A stretch of DNA of 64,000 nucleotides, from assembly GCA_017626055.1 (NCBI GenBank), contig JAGAJM010000015.1, positions 18,051 to 82,050 of the forward strand. Direction: 5' to 3'. Below the pieces are notes generated by a model. It searched no databases. It was not told where the DNA came from and saw nothing but the letters and a program-made list of their open reading frames with translations. The translations under genes were made by a program, and so were the position numbers. Origin of the DNA: a bacterium (GTDB lineage: Bacteria > Cyanobacteriota > Vampirovibrionia > Gastranaerophilales > Gastranaerophilaceae). Below are positions 1 to 8,090 of this stretch, in pieces (the stretch's first letter is position 1; each line of letters opens with the position of its first letter).

Positions 1-434
1 ATAGCTCCGAAATATACGGCAAGAACGTAGAAAGTAGTTTCGCTGCTGCCAAGCATAACGGCAGCCAATTTTGTTGCGTATGAATCGGGTCCTAAATTAT
101 TTGCGATATCTGAAAAAATTCCTAAAGCTCCAGAACCTGATAGAGATCGTACAAGCATTAATGGTAGAGTATCAGCAGGAACGTTGAATGTGTTTAGAAT
201 TGGAGCTAATAAATTTGCTACTAATTCTATTGCACCACTTGCTCTAAGCATTGAGATTCCAACAATAATTGCAACTAAATATGGGATAATTTTTACTGCA
301 ACTTGAAATCCGTCTTTTGCTCCGTCTGTGAATACCTCATAAACAGGGACTTTTTTTATTAAACCGAAAGTCAAGATGCCGATGATTATAACAGGTAATG
401 CCCAAAGTGAAATTAGGTTGAGAAGGTTAGTCAT
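1..434 (-). CDS. spmB: Spore maturation protein B-like membrane protein (partial, C-terminus cut off)
   Basis: The reading frame starts at an ATG at 434 and runs off the left edge, giving 144 residues of what is normally a protein of about 175. It has hydrophobic segments and the family-typical motifs SGSGALG and GSSETTFYVLAVYFGA, so I recognise the nucleoside-recognition (Gate) domain family. The start overlaps the end of spmA by 8 bases, indicating translational coupling. SpmA and SpmB were named in Bacillus sporulation, but the pair is widespread in non-sporulating bacteria, where its transport role is not settled. No other sporulation gene is visible here. The identification is from motifs and gene pairing. 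Confidence 0.88.
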   Translation of the reverse strand, partial: MTNLLNLISLWALPVIIIGILTFGLIKKVPVYEVFTDGAKDGFQVAVKIIPYLVAIIVGISMLRASGAIELVANLLAPILNTFNVPADTLPLMLVRSLSGSGALGIFSDIANNLGPDSYATKLAAVMLGSSETTFYVLAVYFGA

Positions 435-1023
435 CCTTAACCCCCTTTTTCTTTGTAATATATTGAGCAAATTTTGCCATTGCAATTGCTGAAACAAAAG
501 TAATTGATGTAACTAAAAGTGTTGGAGCTATTATTTCTGTCGGGTTTTTATAACCAATTCCAACTAAAATAGCAATAACTGTTGCTGGTATCAGTTGAAA
601 ACCTGCTGTGTTCATTGCCAAAAATAAACACATTGAATTACTTGCTGTGTCTTTTTTATCATTTTCCTCCTGCATATTTTCCATTGCACGGATACCAAAT
701 GGAGTTGCAGCATTGGCAAGTCCAAATGCATTTGCAGTAAAGTTCATTGCGATATCACCGATTGCTGGAGAATCTTCAGGCAATTCATTAAATAGTTTTT
801 TTGTGATAGGTTTTATAGCCTTTGCAATAAGTTGAACAAGTCCTGATTTTTCTGCGATTTTCATTATTCCAAGCCAAAAGGCCATAATTCCGATAAGTGA
901 AAATGCTACTTTAACTGATAATTCAGCACCAGACATAACGGCATTGATTACTTCTTGTAATCTGCCATTAATTGCCCCAATTACTATTGAAAACACTATC
1001 AAAAAATAAAAGATGTAATTCAT
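427..1023 (-). CDS. spmA: Spore maturation protein A-like membrane protein
   Basis: This 198-residue membrane protein has an N-terminal hydrophobic segment, a Gate-domain helix containing AFWLGIMKIAEKSGL, and the motif NAFGLANAATPFGIRAME typical of SpmA. It is followed by spmB with an 8-base overlap and preceded by the OGT-like gene with a 21-base gap, so the three probably form one operon. TTTAAT lies 6 bases before the ATG and no clear Shine-Dalgarno is present, so the gene might also have a leaderless start; this is less certain than for other genes here because the operon gap is so short. Its function outside spore formers is unresolved. Confidence 0.88.
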   Translation of the reverse strand: MNYIFYFLIVFSIVIGAINGRLQEVINAVMSGAELSVKVAFSLIGIMAFWLGIMKIAEKSGLVQLIAKAIKPITKKLFNELPEDSPAIGDIAMNFTANAFGLANAATPFGIRAMENMQEENDKKDTASNSMCLFLAMNTAGFQLIPATVIAILVGIGYKNPTEIIAPTLLVTSITFVSAIAMAKFAQYITKKKGVKDD

Positions 1024-1044
1024 AACCCAATTAAACCATAAAAT

Positions 1045-2625
1045 TTAATTGTTTGCATCTTTGTATTCTTGCCAAATTCTTAAATAAGAATTTTCTAGTT
1101 CATTCACATAAGTTGTGTAATCTGAGCAAAGTCCTGAATTATACATTATTTCACGAAGATTTGTTCTGTAATATTGAAGTTTGTCTATATTAGAAGCTAA
1201 TTCAACTGCTTTTTGAACGTATTCATCTTCTGTGTAGGTTACAAATTCATCCAGACCGATAGCTTTGTTTACTCTACCAGATCCTTTGGCTGAGATAGTT
1301 TCACCAACTAAAGTTAATGTCGGTACGCCCATAAATGCTTCTTCGATTGTTAATGATAATCCCCCAAATGGGCAAGGGTCCAGTATAATATCCGACATTA
1401 AATAACTTTGGAAATGGTTAAGTGGCATAGCTTTATTTTCAAAAATTAGTCTAGACTCATCGATATTATTGTTTTCAAATTGTTTTTTAAGTCTAATAAT
1501 ATCTCGTTCTTGTAAAGAAGTTCTATATATTAATAATTTTGAGGTTGGTACTGCGTGTAAAACTTTTGCCCAAAGATTTACTGAGTAAGGGTTCAGCTTT
1601 GACATACAATTAAAACTTCCGAAAGTTATGTAATTATTAGTCAAACATGGAAGAGGTTTAATCTCTGGTAGTTTTTGATGTTTTGTGTTGAAAGTAAATC
1701 TGTTCATCCCACAACTTATATATAATGGCTTTTCTGTGTAATATTGTGCAATTGTTTCTGGAATTGTGAATTCATCAGCAATAACAAAATCAACTTCTTT
1801 CATCCCATAGGTGCCTAAAAAGCCTAGATATTGTCCAATTAAAGGTGCTGGTTTAAACAATAGACTCCAAATTTGTTTATGTGTATAACCACTTAAATCA
1901 ATTAAAATGTCGATTTCATCATCGTGGATTTTTGTAGCTAATTCGTATTCTGTCAAATCTTTACAGTCGTTATATTTTATACCAGTTGCTATAATTCTAT
2001 CTGTAACGTAGTCCCTTTTTTGCCCACAAGCATAAATGTAAATATCAAAATTTTCTTGATTGTGGTTTTCGAAGATTGGCAAACAAAATGACATCATTGT
2101 ATGACAATGAACATCTGATGACAAATAACCTATTTTTAATTTTTCGTGGTTATAAGGTCTGTCATAGGTGAAAGCTTTATTTTCGCCCATAATTTCAGGT
2201 CTAAAATAGTCCACGTATTTTTCAAAAATTTCTTTCAAATCTTTTTGTGAGTAATTTTTGTTTTTAATCATTATTTGAGTTAGCATAACAAAATTTTTCA
2301 GGTTAGGTTTAATTTCCATTCCTTTTAGATAATAGTGTATTGCTTTGTCAATATCTTTATAAAAACATAAATATCCAAGCATATTATATATACTGTCGTT
2401 TGTTGTAGAGTAATTTAGCGTGTTTTCGTATGCGATAATAGCATTGTCAAAATCCTGCAAAGCATAATAAGCGTTTCCAAGTAATCTATACAATTCGCAT
2501 TTTTCGTATTTTTGCGTATCGTCGGTTGTATTTATTAACTCATTATAAATCTGAATTGCTTCTGGATATTTTTTCTGTAAATACAATTCGTTTGCATGTT
2601 TGGTTTTTGACTTATTATCGTTCAT
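1045..2625 (-). CDS. TPR-containing O-GlcNAc-transferase-like glycosyltransferase (GT41)
   Basis: The 526-residue protein has about three TPR-like helical repeats in residues 1-120 (for example YRLLGNAYYALQDFDNAIIAYE) followed by a GT41 catalytic region. Recognisable catalytic-region motifs include KIGYLSSDVHCHTMM, DILIDLSGYTHKQ, APLIGQYLGFLGT and DPCPFGGLSLTIEEAFMGVP. Family members transfer a sugar, usually GlcNAc, from a UDP-sugar to Ser/Thr of proteins; bacterial targets are often surface or adhesion proteins. No signal peptide is present, so it should act in the cytoplasm. The start has a GAGAG Shine-Dalgarno. It lies upstream of spmA with only 21 bases between them. The acceptor protein cannot be told from the sequence. 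Confidence 0.85.
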   Translation of the reverse strand: MNDNKSKTKHANELYLQKKYPEAIQIYNELINTTDDTQKYEKCELYRLLGNAYYALQDFDNAIIAYENTLNYSTTNDSIYNMLGYLCFYKDIDKAIHYYLKGMEIKPNLKNFVMLTQIMIKNKNYSQKDLKEIFEKYVDYFRPEIMGENKAFTYDRPYNHEKLKIGYLSSDVHCHTMMSFCLPIFENHNQENFDIYIYACGQKRDYVTDRIIATGIKYNDCKDLTEYELATKIHDDEIDILIDLSGYTHKQIWSLLFKPAPLIGQYLGFLGTYGMKEVDFVIADEFTIPETIAQYYTEKPLYISCGMNRFTFNTKHQKLPEIKPLPCLTNNYITFGSFNCMSKLNPYSVNLWAKVLHAVPTSKLLIYRTSLQERDIIRLKKQFENNNIDESRLIFENKAMPLNHFQSYLMSDIILDPCPFGGLSLTIEEAFMGVPTLTLVGETISAKGSGRVNKAIGLDEFVTYTEDEYVQKAVELASNIDKLQYYRTNLREIMYNSGLCSDYTTYVNELENSYLRIWQEYKDANN

Positions 2626-2695
2626 ATTACTCTCTTTCTAGTGACAATTTTATCAGAACTATTTGGTAAAGTCATACTTTAAGTAACGTATAAAT

Positions 2696-2729
2696 AAAAA
2701 GGACCTGTGAGAATTCACAAGTCCTTTTT
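2696..2729. terminator. Bidirectional terminator between pgk and OGT-like gene
   Basis: A hairpin with arms AAAAAGGAC/TGTGA and TCACA/GTCCTTTTT (one internal mismatch) and runs of A and T on either side. It sits directly after the pgk stop on the minus strand. Confidence 0.85.
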
Positions 2730-2751
2730 GTTATTTAGTAATTTTTTTTTA

Positions 2752-3954
2752 CTATGCTTCATCTAAAGCTGCAACGCCTGGTAATACTTTACCTTCGATG
2801 AATTCTAGAGAAGCACCGCCACCTGTTGAAACGTGAGTGAAGTCTTCAGCTTTGCAGAATTTTTTAGCTGCTGAAACTGAGTCGCCACCACCGATAACAG
2901 AAACTGCACCATTTTTTGTAGCTTCTACGATAGCTTCTAAAACTGCTTTTGTACCTTCAGCAAATTTAGGATTTTCGAAAGCACCAACTGGTCCGTTCAT
3001 CAAGATAGTTTTTGAAGATTTAAGAACTTCTGCAAATGCAACTCTTGAATCCATACCAGCATCAACGCCTTCAAAACCTTCAGGAATTTCGTTAATAGCA
3101 ACGAATTTATTTGTTCCATTACCTGAGAAATCATCAGCTGCTAAAACGTCAGTAGCCATAACTAATTTAACGCCTTTAGCTGCAGCTTTTGCTTCGATAG
3201 CTTTTGCAACTTCCATTTGATCATCTTCACAAATAGAGTTACCAATTTTACCGCCGTTAGCTTTAACGAATGTGTAAGCCATACCACCACCGATGATTAG
3301 GTTATCAACTTTGTCGATTAAGTTTTCTAAAACACCGATTTTAGATGAAACTTTAGCACCACCAACAACTGCTGTGAATGGTCTAGTTGGGTTGTCTAAA
3401 GCTTGAGATAGACATCTCAATTCTTTTTCCATTAACAAACCAGAAACTGCTGGTTTAACAAGTTTAGCAACTTTAGCTGTTGAAGTGTGGTTTCTGTGAG
3501 CAGCACCAAATGCATCGTTTACGTAGAAATCACCTAATTTAGCAAGTTCTTCAGCAAATGTCATATCATCATCTTTAGCTTCTTCAGCTTTGTAGAATCT
3601 GATGTTTTCTAATAATGCAACTTGACCATCTTTAAGTTCAGCTAATTCTTTATCAGCACCTTCACCAACAGGAGATGATACGAATAAAACTTCTTCGCCT
3701 AAAACTTTTGATAAGTATTTAGCAACAGGAGCTAGTGAGAATTCTAAATTCCATTCACCTTTTGGTCTGCCTAAGTGAGCCATTAAGATGATTTTAGCAC
3801 CTTTATCTTTTAAGTATTTTACAGTAGGTAAAATAGCTTGAATTCTTGTGTCATCTGTAACGTTTTTGTCAGCGTCAAGAGGTACGTTTACGTCAACTCT
3901 GATTAACGCTCTTTTTCCTTGAATATCACCAAGGTCTTTGATTGATTTTTTCAT
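2752..3954 (-). CDS. pgk: Phosphoglycerate kinase
   Basis: The 400-residue protein matches the normal length of bacterial phosphoglycerate kinase, which interconverts 1,3-bisphosphoglycerate plus ADP and 3-phosphoglycerate plus ATP in glycolysis. Signature segments are RVDVNVPLD near residue 20, MAHLGRPKG, NDAFGAAHRNHTS, VVGGAKVSSKIGVL and a C-terminal nucleotide-binding GGGDSVSA with STGGGASLEF. It has a strong Shine-Dalgarno (AAAGGAGAG, 7 bases before ATG), its own promoter at 3988-4016 and a terminator just downstream, so it is probably monocistronic. It is soluble and cytoplasmic. Nothing unusual is seen. Confidence 0.98.
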   Translation of the reverse strand: MKKSIKDLGDIQGKRALIRVDVNVPLDADKNVTDDTRIQAILPTVKYLKDKGAKIILMAHLGRPKGEWNLEFSLAPVAKYLSKVLGEEVLFVSSPVGEGADKELAELKDGQVALLENIRFYKAEEAKDDDMTFAEELAKLGDFYVNDAFGAAHRNHTSTAKVAKLVKPAVSGLLMEKELRCLSQALDNPTRPFTAVVGGAKVSSKIGVLENLIDKVDNLIIGGGMAYTFVKANGGKIGNSICEDDQMEVAKAIEAKAAAKGVKLVMATDVLAADDFSGNGTNKFVAINEIPEGFEGVDAGMDSRVAFAEVLKSSKTILMNGPVGAFENPKFAEGTKAVLEAIVEATKNGAVSVIGGGDSVSAAKKFCKAEDFTHVSTGGGASLEFIEGKVLPGVAALDEA

Positions 3955-3987
3955 TAGTCTCTCCTTTTTTAAAAGTACCGCATGACT

Positions 3988-4016
3988 ATTTTACAAAAAA
4001 CATAACAGAATGTAAA
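3988..4016 (-). promoter_or_regulatory. Predicted sigma-70-type promoter of pgk
   Basis: On the minus strand TTTACA (4016-4011) and TAAAAT (3993-3988) are separated by exactly 17 bases. The predicted start gives a leader of about 28 bases that includes the AAAGGAG Shine-Dalgarno of pgk. Confidence 0.6.
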
Positions 4017-4125
4017 AATAATCCTCAAAATATTAAAGAAAACTAAGTTTTTATCCGAACAAAATATTGTTGACTCTTTAATACAAATCATTAAAAAGAA
4101 ATTAAAGAAAGGCTACCAGCAAATT

Positions 4126-4437
4126 ATGTCTCTAAATAGTGTACCAGCCAGTTTCTATTTCTGTCTGTATTCAGGACCGAAATTGAAAGAAGAAACAATT
4201 CGTAAATTAATATCTTTAGGTATTAATCCAAATACTGTTTCTTCTGAAGCTCAAGCTCAGGCTTTAATTGCACAAATTGAGAATACCCAAGCGGTAAAAG
4301 AGACAACAAATGAAAGTTCTTCAAAAAATACGCTAACAGCTGAAGAGAACTTGAAAAAGAAAAAAGAAAACGAAGTTGCGATATTCCAAATGTTTGAAAT
4401 GGACGCAAATATAAATAAGTTACTCTTTAAATTATAA
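4126..4437 (+). CDS. Small hypothetical protein, 103 aa
   Basis: I do not recognise this protein. It has no signal peptide or membrane segment. Residues 18-50 (PKLKEETIRKLISLGINPNT and the alanine/glutamine-rich stretch after it) could form a small helical domain. The middle is Ser/Thr/Glu-rich and the C-terminus is lysine-rich, then hydrophobic. AAAGAAAGG lies about 14 bases upstream of the ATG, a weak and distant Shine-Dalgarno. A hairpin follows the stop. Its base composition matches its neighbours, which supports a real lineage-specific gene, but the only evidence is an open frame with sensible flanks. Confidence 0.5.
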   Translation: MSLNSVPASFYFCLYSGPKLKEETIRKLISLGINPNTVSSEAQAQALIAQIENTQAVKETTNESSSKNTLTAEENLKKKKENEVAIFQMFEMDANINKLLFKL

Positions 4438-4459
4438 ATTTTTAGTTCATATCTATTAT

Positions 4460-4491
4460 GAAAATCCTCACACTTTAAGGTGGGGATTTTC
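4460..4491 (+). terminator. Terminator-like hairpin after the 103-aa gene
   Basis: A 12-base-pair stem (GAAAATCCTCAC with GTGGGGATTTTC, one G-T pair) with an 8-base loop. The only T-run is the TTTT inside the right arm, so this is weaker than the other terminators in the window. Confidence 0.55.
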
Positions 4492-4552
4492 AGTTTGACA
4501 TTGTTTGGCAAAAATTATATTATTTAGATAAGTTTAAGTGAAGGAGAGAGTT

Positions 4553-4906
4553 ATGGCAGGACGTAGAAAAGTTTCAAAAGATGAATTTCCTCAAGAATTA
4601 AAAAGATTTAACTGGGGTGCATTTTTACTTAACTGGATTTGGGGGATTATGCACAAACAATATATTACGCTATTATATTTTGTAGCTTGTATTATTCCTG
4701 TTTTAGGACCTTTAGCGATTTCAATTTGGTTTGGCTTTGCTGGTAACAAGTGGGCTTGGGAATCTAAAGATTGGAACAGTGTAGATGAGTTTAATGAAGC
4801 TCAACGAGGCTGGGTAAAATTATGGTTTATACTTGCTACTCTTGGTTTAATTTTAACTCTGAAATTTATATTTGTATTTGTTTTAATCGCAAATTTAGAA
4901 GTTTAA
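4553..4906 (+). CDS. Small membrane protein, DUF2628-like
   Basis: I chose the ATG at 4553 because AAGGAG stands 6 bases before it; an upstream in-frame GTG at 4538 lacks a ribosome site. The 117-residue protein has a basic N-terminus, then a Trp-rich segment (FNWGAFLLNWIWGIMHKQY) and two or three hydrophobic stretches, one ending in FAGNKWAWESKDW. The N-terminal LKRFNWGAFLLNWIWG pattern resembles small DUF2628-type inner-membrane proteins of unknown function. It is followed immediately by a strong bidirectional terminator and is probably transcribed alone. The family assignment is tentative. Confidence 0.75.
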   Translation: MAGRRKVSKDEFPQELKRFNWGAFLLNWIWGIMHKQYITLLYFVACIIPVLGPLAISIWFGFAGNKWAWESKDWNSVDEFNEAQRGWVKLWFILATLGLILTLKFIFVFVLIANLEV

Positions 4907-4936
4907 AAAAAGAGGCTCTGATGAGCCTCTTTTTTA
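4906..4936. terminator. Bidirectional terminator between two convergent genes
   Basis: The arms AAAAAGAGGCTC and GAGCCTCTTTTT flank a TGAT loop. The right arm runs into the stop codon of the minus-strand gene at 4934. Confidence 0.9.
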
Positions 4937-5959
4937 TTTTCCATATCTTTTTTCGATAAACTTATCAACTTTTTCTGCCGTGTAGGTTGAAAACATCGGT
5001 AAAATTCCGTAATAAATTGCTGCAAAAATTAGTGCTGGTCTTAGGATGTGAATACCTTCTATGTATTTATATAGTTTTGGGTCTCCAGCGTTTAGTGTTT
5101 TAAATTTATCAACAAATTTTTCTGTTTTATTTTTGATAATTCTATCTACTGTGTAGCCCCCTCCAAGAGTGATTGCAGTAGCTATAAAATTATTATAAAT
5201 AAGTGCCTTTTTGCGGTTTTCTTTTATCTTATCACTTTTACTTGTTTGATACGCAAAAGAACCTGTTAATAACAAATCGGTGCCAGCAGTAATGTGTTTT
5301 GCAATATCTTTATCATTTGTTTGAAATTTGTTTGCAAATTTTTGGATTTTTTCGCTATCAAGAAGTTTACCGATTCCTTTTGATATTGTTTCAGTTACTC
5401 TACCTGTGAAATTTACATCTTTATTTTGAGGTTTTTGACTATTTTTTTCATTGTTTATTCTTGTTCCTTTGTTTACCCCAACATTGAATATTTTGTCCAT
5501 AATAAGCGGGATAAGTGCGATAGTTAGCATTGATTTTGGAATTGCGGTTAAAAATCCAGAACTTAGTTTAAGGATTTGGGTTAGAAGTTTGTAACTTCTA
5601 GAATTTGCTAATTCTTTACCATTTGCAAGGTTTTTAATGCTTTGTGATTTTAAAAATTTTTCTGGATTTTTATCAATGTTTTTTACTGCTAGTTCTATTG
5701 GAAGTGCAATCGCCTCAACCATTCCAAATTTGATTAGGCCTGAACAAATTGAGTTTGCTGCGGCATATTGTTTGTTTTCTTTTTCAGTATCAGGGGTTGC
5801 AAAAATTGCTAATGGTCGGACTGTTAAGGACATGAAAAGAGATGTTCCTGCAGCAAAAGTTGTTCCGTGCTCAGAAATCTTTTCAAGTCCTTTAAGTACG
5901 TGTTTATTTTTAAGAATCTTTGTTGTTATATTATTTTGGGTAATTTTCTGAATATTCAT
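4934..5959 (-). CDS. Unknown multi-pass membrane protein, family member A
   Basis: I do not recognise this 341-residue protein. It has several hydrophobic segments (around residues 34-52, 72-92, 130-155, 218-265 and 305-325) separated by lysine/asparagine-rich loops, one of which contains DVNFTGR. An early segment, RPLAIFATPDTEKENKQYAA, resembles APLMIMYNPFSKESKENKEW in the protein encoded at 7359-7889, so the two may share an ancestor. The ATG is preceded by TAATAATAGGTAAACC; the Shine-Dalgarno is weak. A GTTTACTAATAATAGG sequence upstream resembles GTTTACTATTATTGG upstream of the 7359-7889 gene. The function is unknown; a membrane location is the only safe inference. Confidence 0.72.
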   Translation of the reverse strand: MNIQKITQNNITTKILKNKHVLKGLEKISEHGTTFAAGTSLFMSLTVRPLAIFATPDTEKENKQYAAANSICSGLIKFGMVEAIALPIELAVKNIDKNPEKFLKSQSIKNLANGKELANSRSYKLLTQILKLSSGFLTAIPKSMLTIALIPLIMDKIFNVGVNKGTRINNEKNSQKPQNKDVNFTGRVTETISKGIGKLLDSEKIQKFANKFQTNDKDIAKHITAGTDLLLTGSFAYQTSKSDKIKENRKKALIYNNFIATAITLGGGYTVDRIIKNKTEKFVDKFKTLNAGDPKLYKYIEGIHILRPALIFAAIYYGILPMFSTYTAEKVDKFIEKRYGK

Positions 5960-6067
5960 TTTAGGTTTACCTATTATTAGTAAACATCACACAAAGAAAA
6001 AAATAAAATGTTTTTGCAAAATCTTAAAATATTTCAATATAATAAATTTTAGGTTAAAATAAATTTA

Positions 6068-6760
6068 ATGAATATTATGGAGTTTACTAAAAAAGAATTA
6101 TCTGGATGGGGAAAGATTGAACGAATAATTTTCCCACTAGAAATTCTGTTGATTATCTTAATTTCTATTTATATGAAAGATAATAAAGTTGCGCTAGTTT
6201 CTGCTGTGTGTGGAATAAGTTATACTATTTTAGCAGGGAAGGGCAAAATATCTTGTTATCTTTTTGGTTTAGCTGGAACTTTTTGTTATTCGTTTATTTC
6301 GTTTAAAAATGCACTTTATGGAAACTTAGCTCTGTACGCTTTGTATTATTTTCCAATGCAGGTTGCGGGGATTTTCAAGTGGAAAAAACATTTAAAATCA
6401 GACACTCAAGAGATCGAAAAGACAAAACTTTCTAAAAAAGAAAGAATTATTTATTCTCTGATTGCAGTTTTGGGTTCTGTAATTTTAGCTTATGTACTAT
6501 GGAAATTAAACGATCAAAACCCTATAATTGATGCGATTACATCCGTATTTTCAATTATTGGATTAATTTTGACAGTAAAACGTTGTATTGAACAATGGTA
6601 TATTTGGTTTGTTGTAAACGGATTATCAATGGTTATGTGGATACAAGCATATTTAAACGGCTCGAATTGTTTTGCCACAATTCTAATGTGGGCAACATAT
6701 TTTGTTCTATCTATTTATTTCCTTCATGCGTGGAACAAAGAAATGCGTGTCTGCAAATAA
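6068..6760 (+). CDS. pnuC: Nicotinamide riboside transporter PnuC
   Basis: A 230-residue inner-membrane protein with about seven hydrophobic segments, of the usual PnuC length. Family-like features are the SAVCGISYTILAGKGKISCY segment, YGNLALYALYYFPMQVAGIFKW, and the C-terminal WYIWFVVNGLSMVMW. PnuC proteins facilitate uptake of nicotinamide riboside for NAD synthesis; the NAD gene nadD lies elsewhere in this window (47.5 kb). TAAAAT lies 7 bases before the ATG and there is no Shine-Dalgarno, suggesting a leaderless mRNA. A second in-frame ATG is at 6077. Its 3' end overlaps the convergent gene at 6707 by 54 bases. No riboswitch was seen in the short upstream region. Vitamin specificity is inferred from family only. 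Confidence 0.87.
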   Translation: MNIMEFTKKELSGWGKIERIIFPLEILLIILISIYMKDNKVALVSAVCGISYTILAGKGKISCYLFGLAGTFCYSFISFKNALYGNLALYALYYFPMQVAGIFKWKKHLKSDTQEIEKTKLSKKERIIYSLIAVLGSVILAYVLWKLNDQNPIIDAITSVFSIIGLILTVKRCIEQWYIWFVVNGLSMVMWIQAYLNGSNCFATILMWATYFVLSIYFLHAWNKEMRVCK

Positions 6761-7372
6761 CTCGTTAGGTCTTTGTGGGCGAATATAAAAATCAAAAGTG
6801 TCAGGAGCTACTAAGTCAGCTTCTTTAGTTTTTGCTTTTGTTTCAAAATATTCTAAATTTTTTGAGCTCCAGTGTAGATATTCGTAGAATGGATAATGAG
6901 TTTTACCTGTTTTTTCGTCTTTTGTGAAGTATTTATTTTTCATTTTTTCAGCCATAGGAGTTGCAATAAGTGGTACTAAAACTCTTTCTGTGATTACACC
7001 AGAACCAACAAGTGCTAGAATTGTTGCAAATCCTTTTTTAGCTAAACCAATATTTTTGAATTGTGCATCTTTAAATATCGTATTCCAAAGTTTACCTTGA
7101 AGTTTAGGACTTGCGATAGCAAAACCAACAACAATTTGAGCAATAGCTGTAACAACACCCGAAGCTAAGTCCATTGCTGCAACGAATGGTCGTCTTTTTT
7201 CTGGGATTTTTTCGTTATCCATTGTTGTTTTGTAGCGGACAGTGTAGGCAAAAACATCTTTGGCAACAGAACAAACAACGATGGTTTTTGCTGCGAAAGC
7301 ATCGTCATTTATCACCTTACTGAGGTGTTTATTAAAGAAATTCGACTGTGTGATTGCGTTAATTTTGCTCAT
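6707..7372 (-). CDS. Unknown membrane protein, family member C
   Basis: This 221-residue protein is unfamiliar. It begins MSKINAITQSNFFNKHL and has hydrophobic helices around residues 24-42, 65-90 and 110-135, with a charged C-terminal tail containing YPFYEYLHWSSKNLEYF. Its N-terminal layout (a short polar leader, a hydrophobic helix, a lysine/glutamate-rich loop, then an alanine-rich helix) resembles the other two unknown membrane proteins at 4.9-7.9 kb. The start overlaps the upstream gene (7359-7889) by 14 bases, so the two are probably co-translated. Its 3' end runs 54 bases into pnuC on the opposite strand, which makes the tail unusual. Confidence 0.7.
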   Translation of the reverse strand: MSKINAITQSNFFNKHLSKVINDDAFAAKTIVVCSVAKDVFAYTVRYKTTMDNEKIPEKRRPFVAAMDLASGVVTAIAQIVVGFAIASPKLQGKLWNTIFKDAQFKNIGLAKKGFATILALVGSGVITERVLVPLIATPMAEKMKNKYFTKDEKTGKTHYPFYEYLHWSSKNLEYFETKAKTKEADLVAPDTFDFYIRPQRPNELFADTHFFVPRMKEINR

Positions 7373-7889
7373 CGTCGTTATCCTTAATTAAAAAGTCTGC
7401 TACTTTAGGGAAAATTCTATTAGAAAGTGCCAATACTGGAACGTAAAGTGCGATGGTTAATACTGTACCAACTCTATCTTTAAAAATATCAAGACAATTT
7501 TTATAAAGCTCATCAATAGCTTTGGTTCTATTTCCACTAACTGCATCAAGAATAGGTTTTGGTATTTCTCCACCTTTTTTAGCATCATCAACTAATTTGA
7601 AATTTATTTTACCTTTGGCAGCTAATTTATCAATTCTTTTATACAAAAGTCCAAGTGCAGCAAGTTGTGCAGCAATAGTTACAAGTGCTTCGATAGGTTG
7701 TTTAATAGCTGCCCATTCTTTATTTTCTTTTGATTCTTTAGAAAAAGGATTATACATAATCATTAATGGTGCAATTGCAAATTTACCAGCTGCATTTATG
7801 TAGTTGGCAATTTTTTCCCCTCCTTGGGAAGAGAATCTCTCTAGTGAATTAGCCATTCTTTGGTTAAATCTTATCGGTGTTACTTTCAT
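7359..7889 (-). CDS. Unknown membrane protein, family member B
   Basis: A 176-residue protein without a recognised domain. It starts MKVTPIRFNQRMANSLERF, then has hydrophobic segments near residues 33-46, 64-82 and 143-160, with a polar loop between. The stretch APLMIMYNPFSKESKENKEW parallels RPLAIFATPDTEKENKQYAA of the gene at 4934-5959. It forms a two-gene unit with the downstream 6707-7372 gene. TACATT lies 7 bases before the ATG and GGGGA about 17 bases before, so the start may be leaderless or weakly ribosome-bound. No function is proposed. Confidence 0.7.
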   Translation of the reverse strand: MKVTPIRFNQRMANSLERFSSQGGEKIANYINAAGKFAIAPLMIMYNPFSKESKENKEWAAIKQPIEALVTIAAQLAALGLLYKRIDKLAAKGKINFKLVDDAKKGGEIPKPILDAVSGNRTKAIDELYKNCLDIFKDRVGTVLTIALYVPVLALSNRIFPKVADFLIKDNDDEQN

Positions 7890-8090
7890 AATGGTTAATG
7901 TATTTTTCCCCTACGTCCAATAATAGTAAACTACAAGCATAAATAATTTTGTTATTTTTTTTCTAAATCGTTACATTTTATCTTATCAAAACAAATGTTA
8001 TTTAATATAGCTGATTTGTCTAGTTTTGTTGCCTGATTAAAAGAATATCTTTTTGGTTTATCCATAAATTGGATAAAGAAAGGAGCTTTT

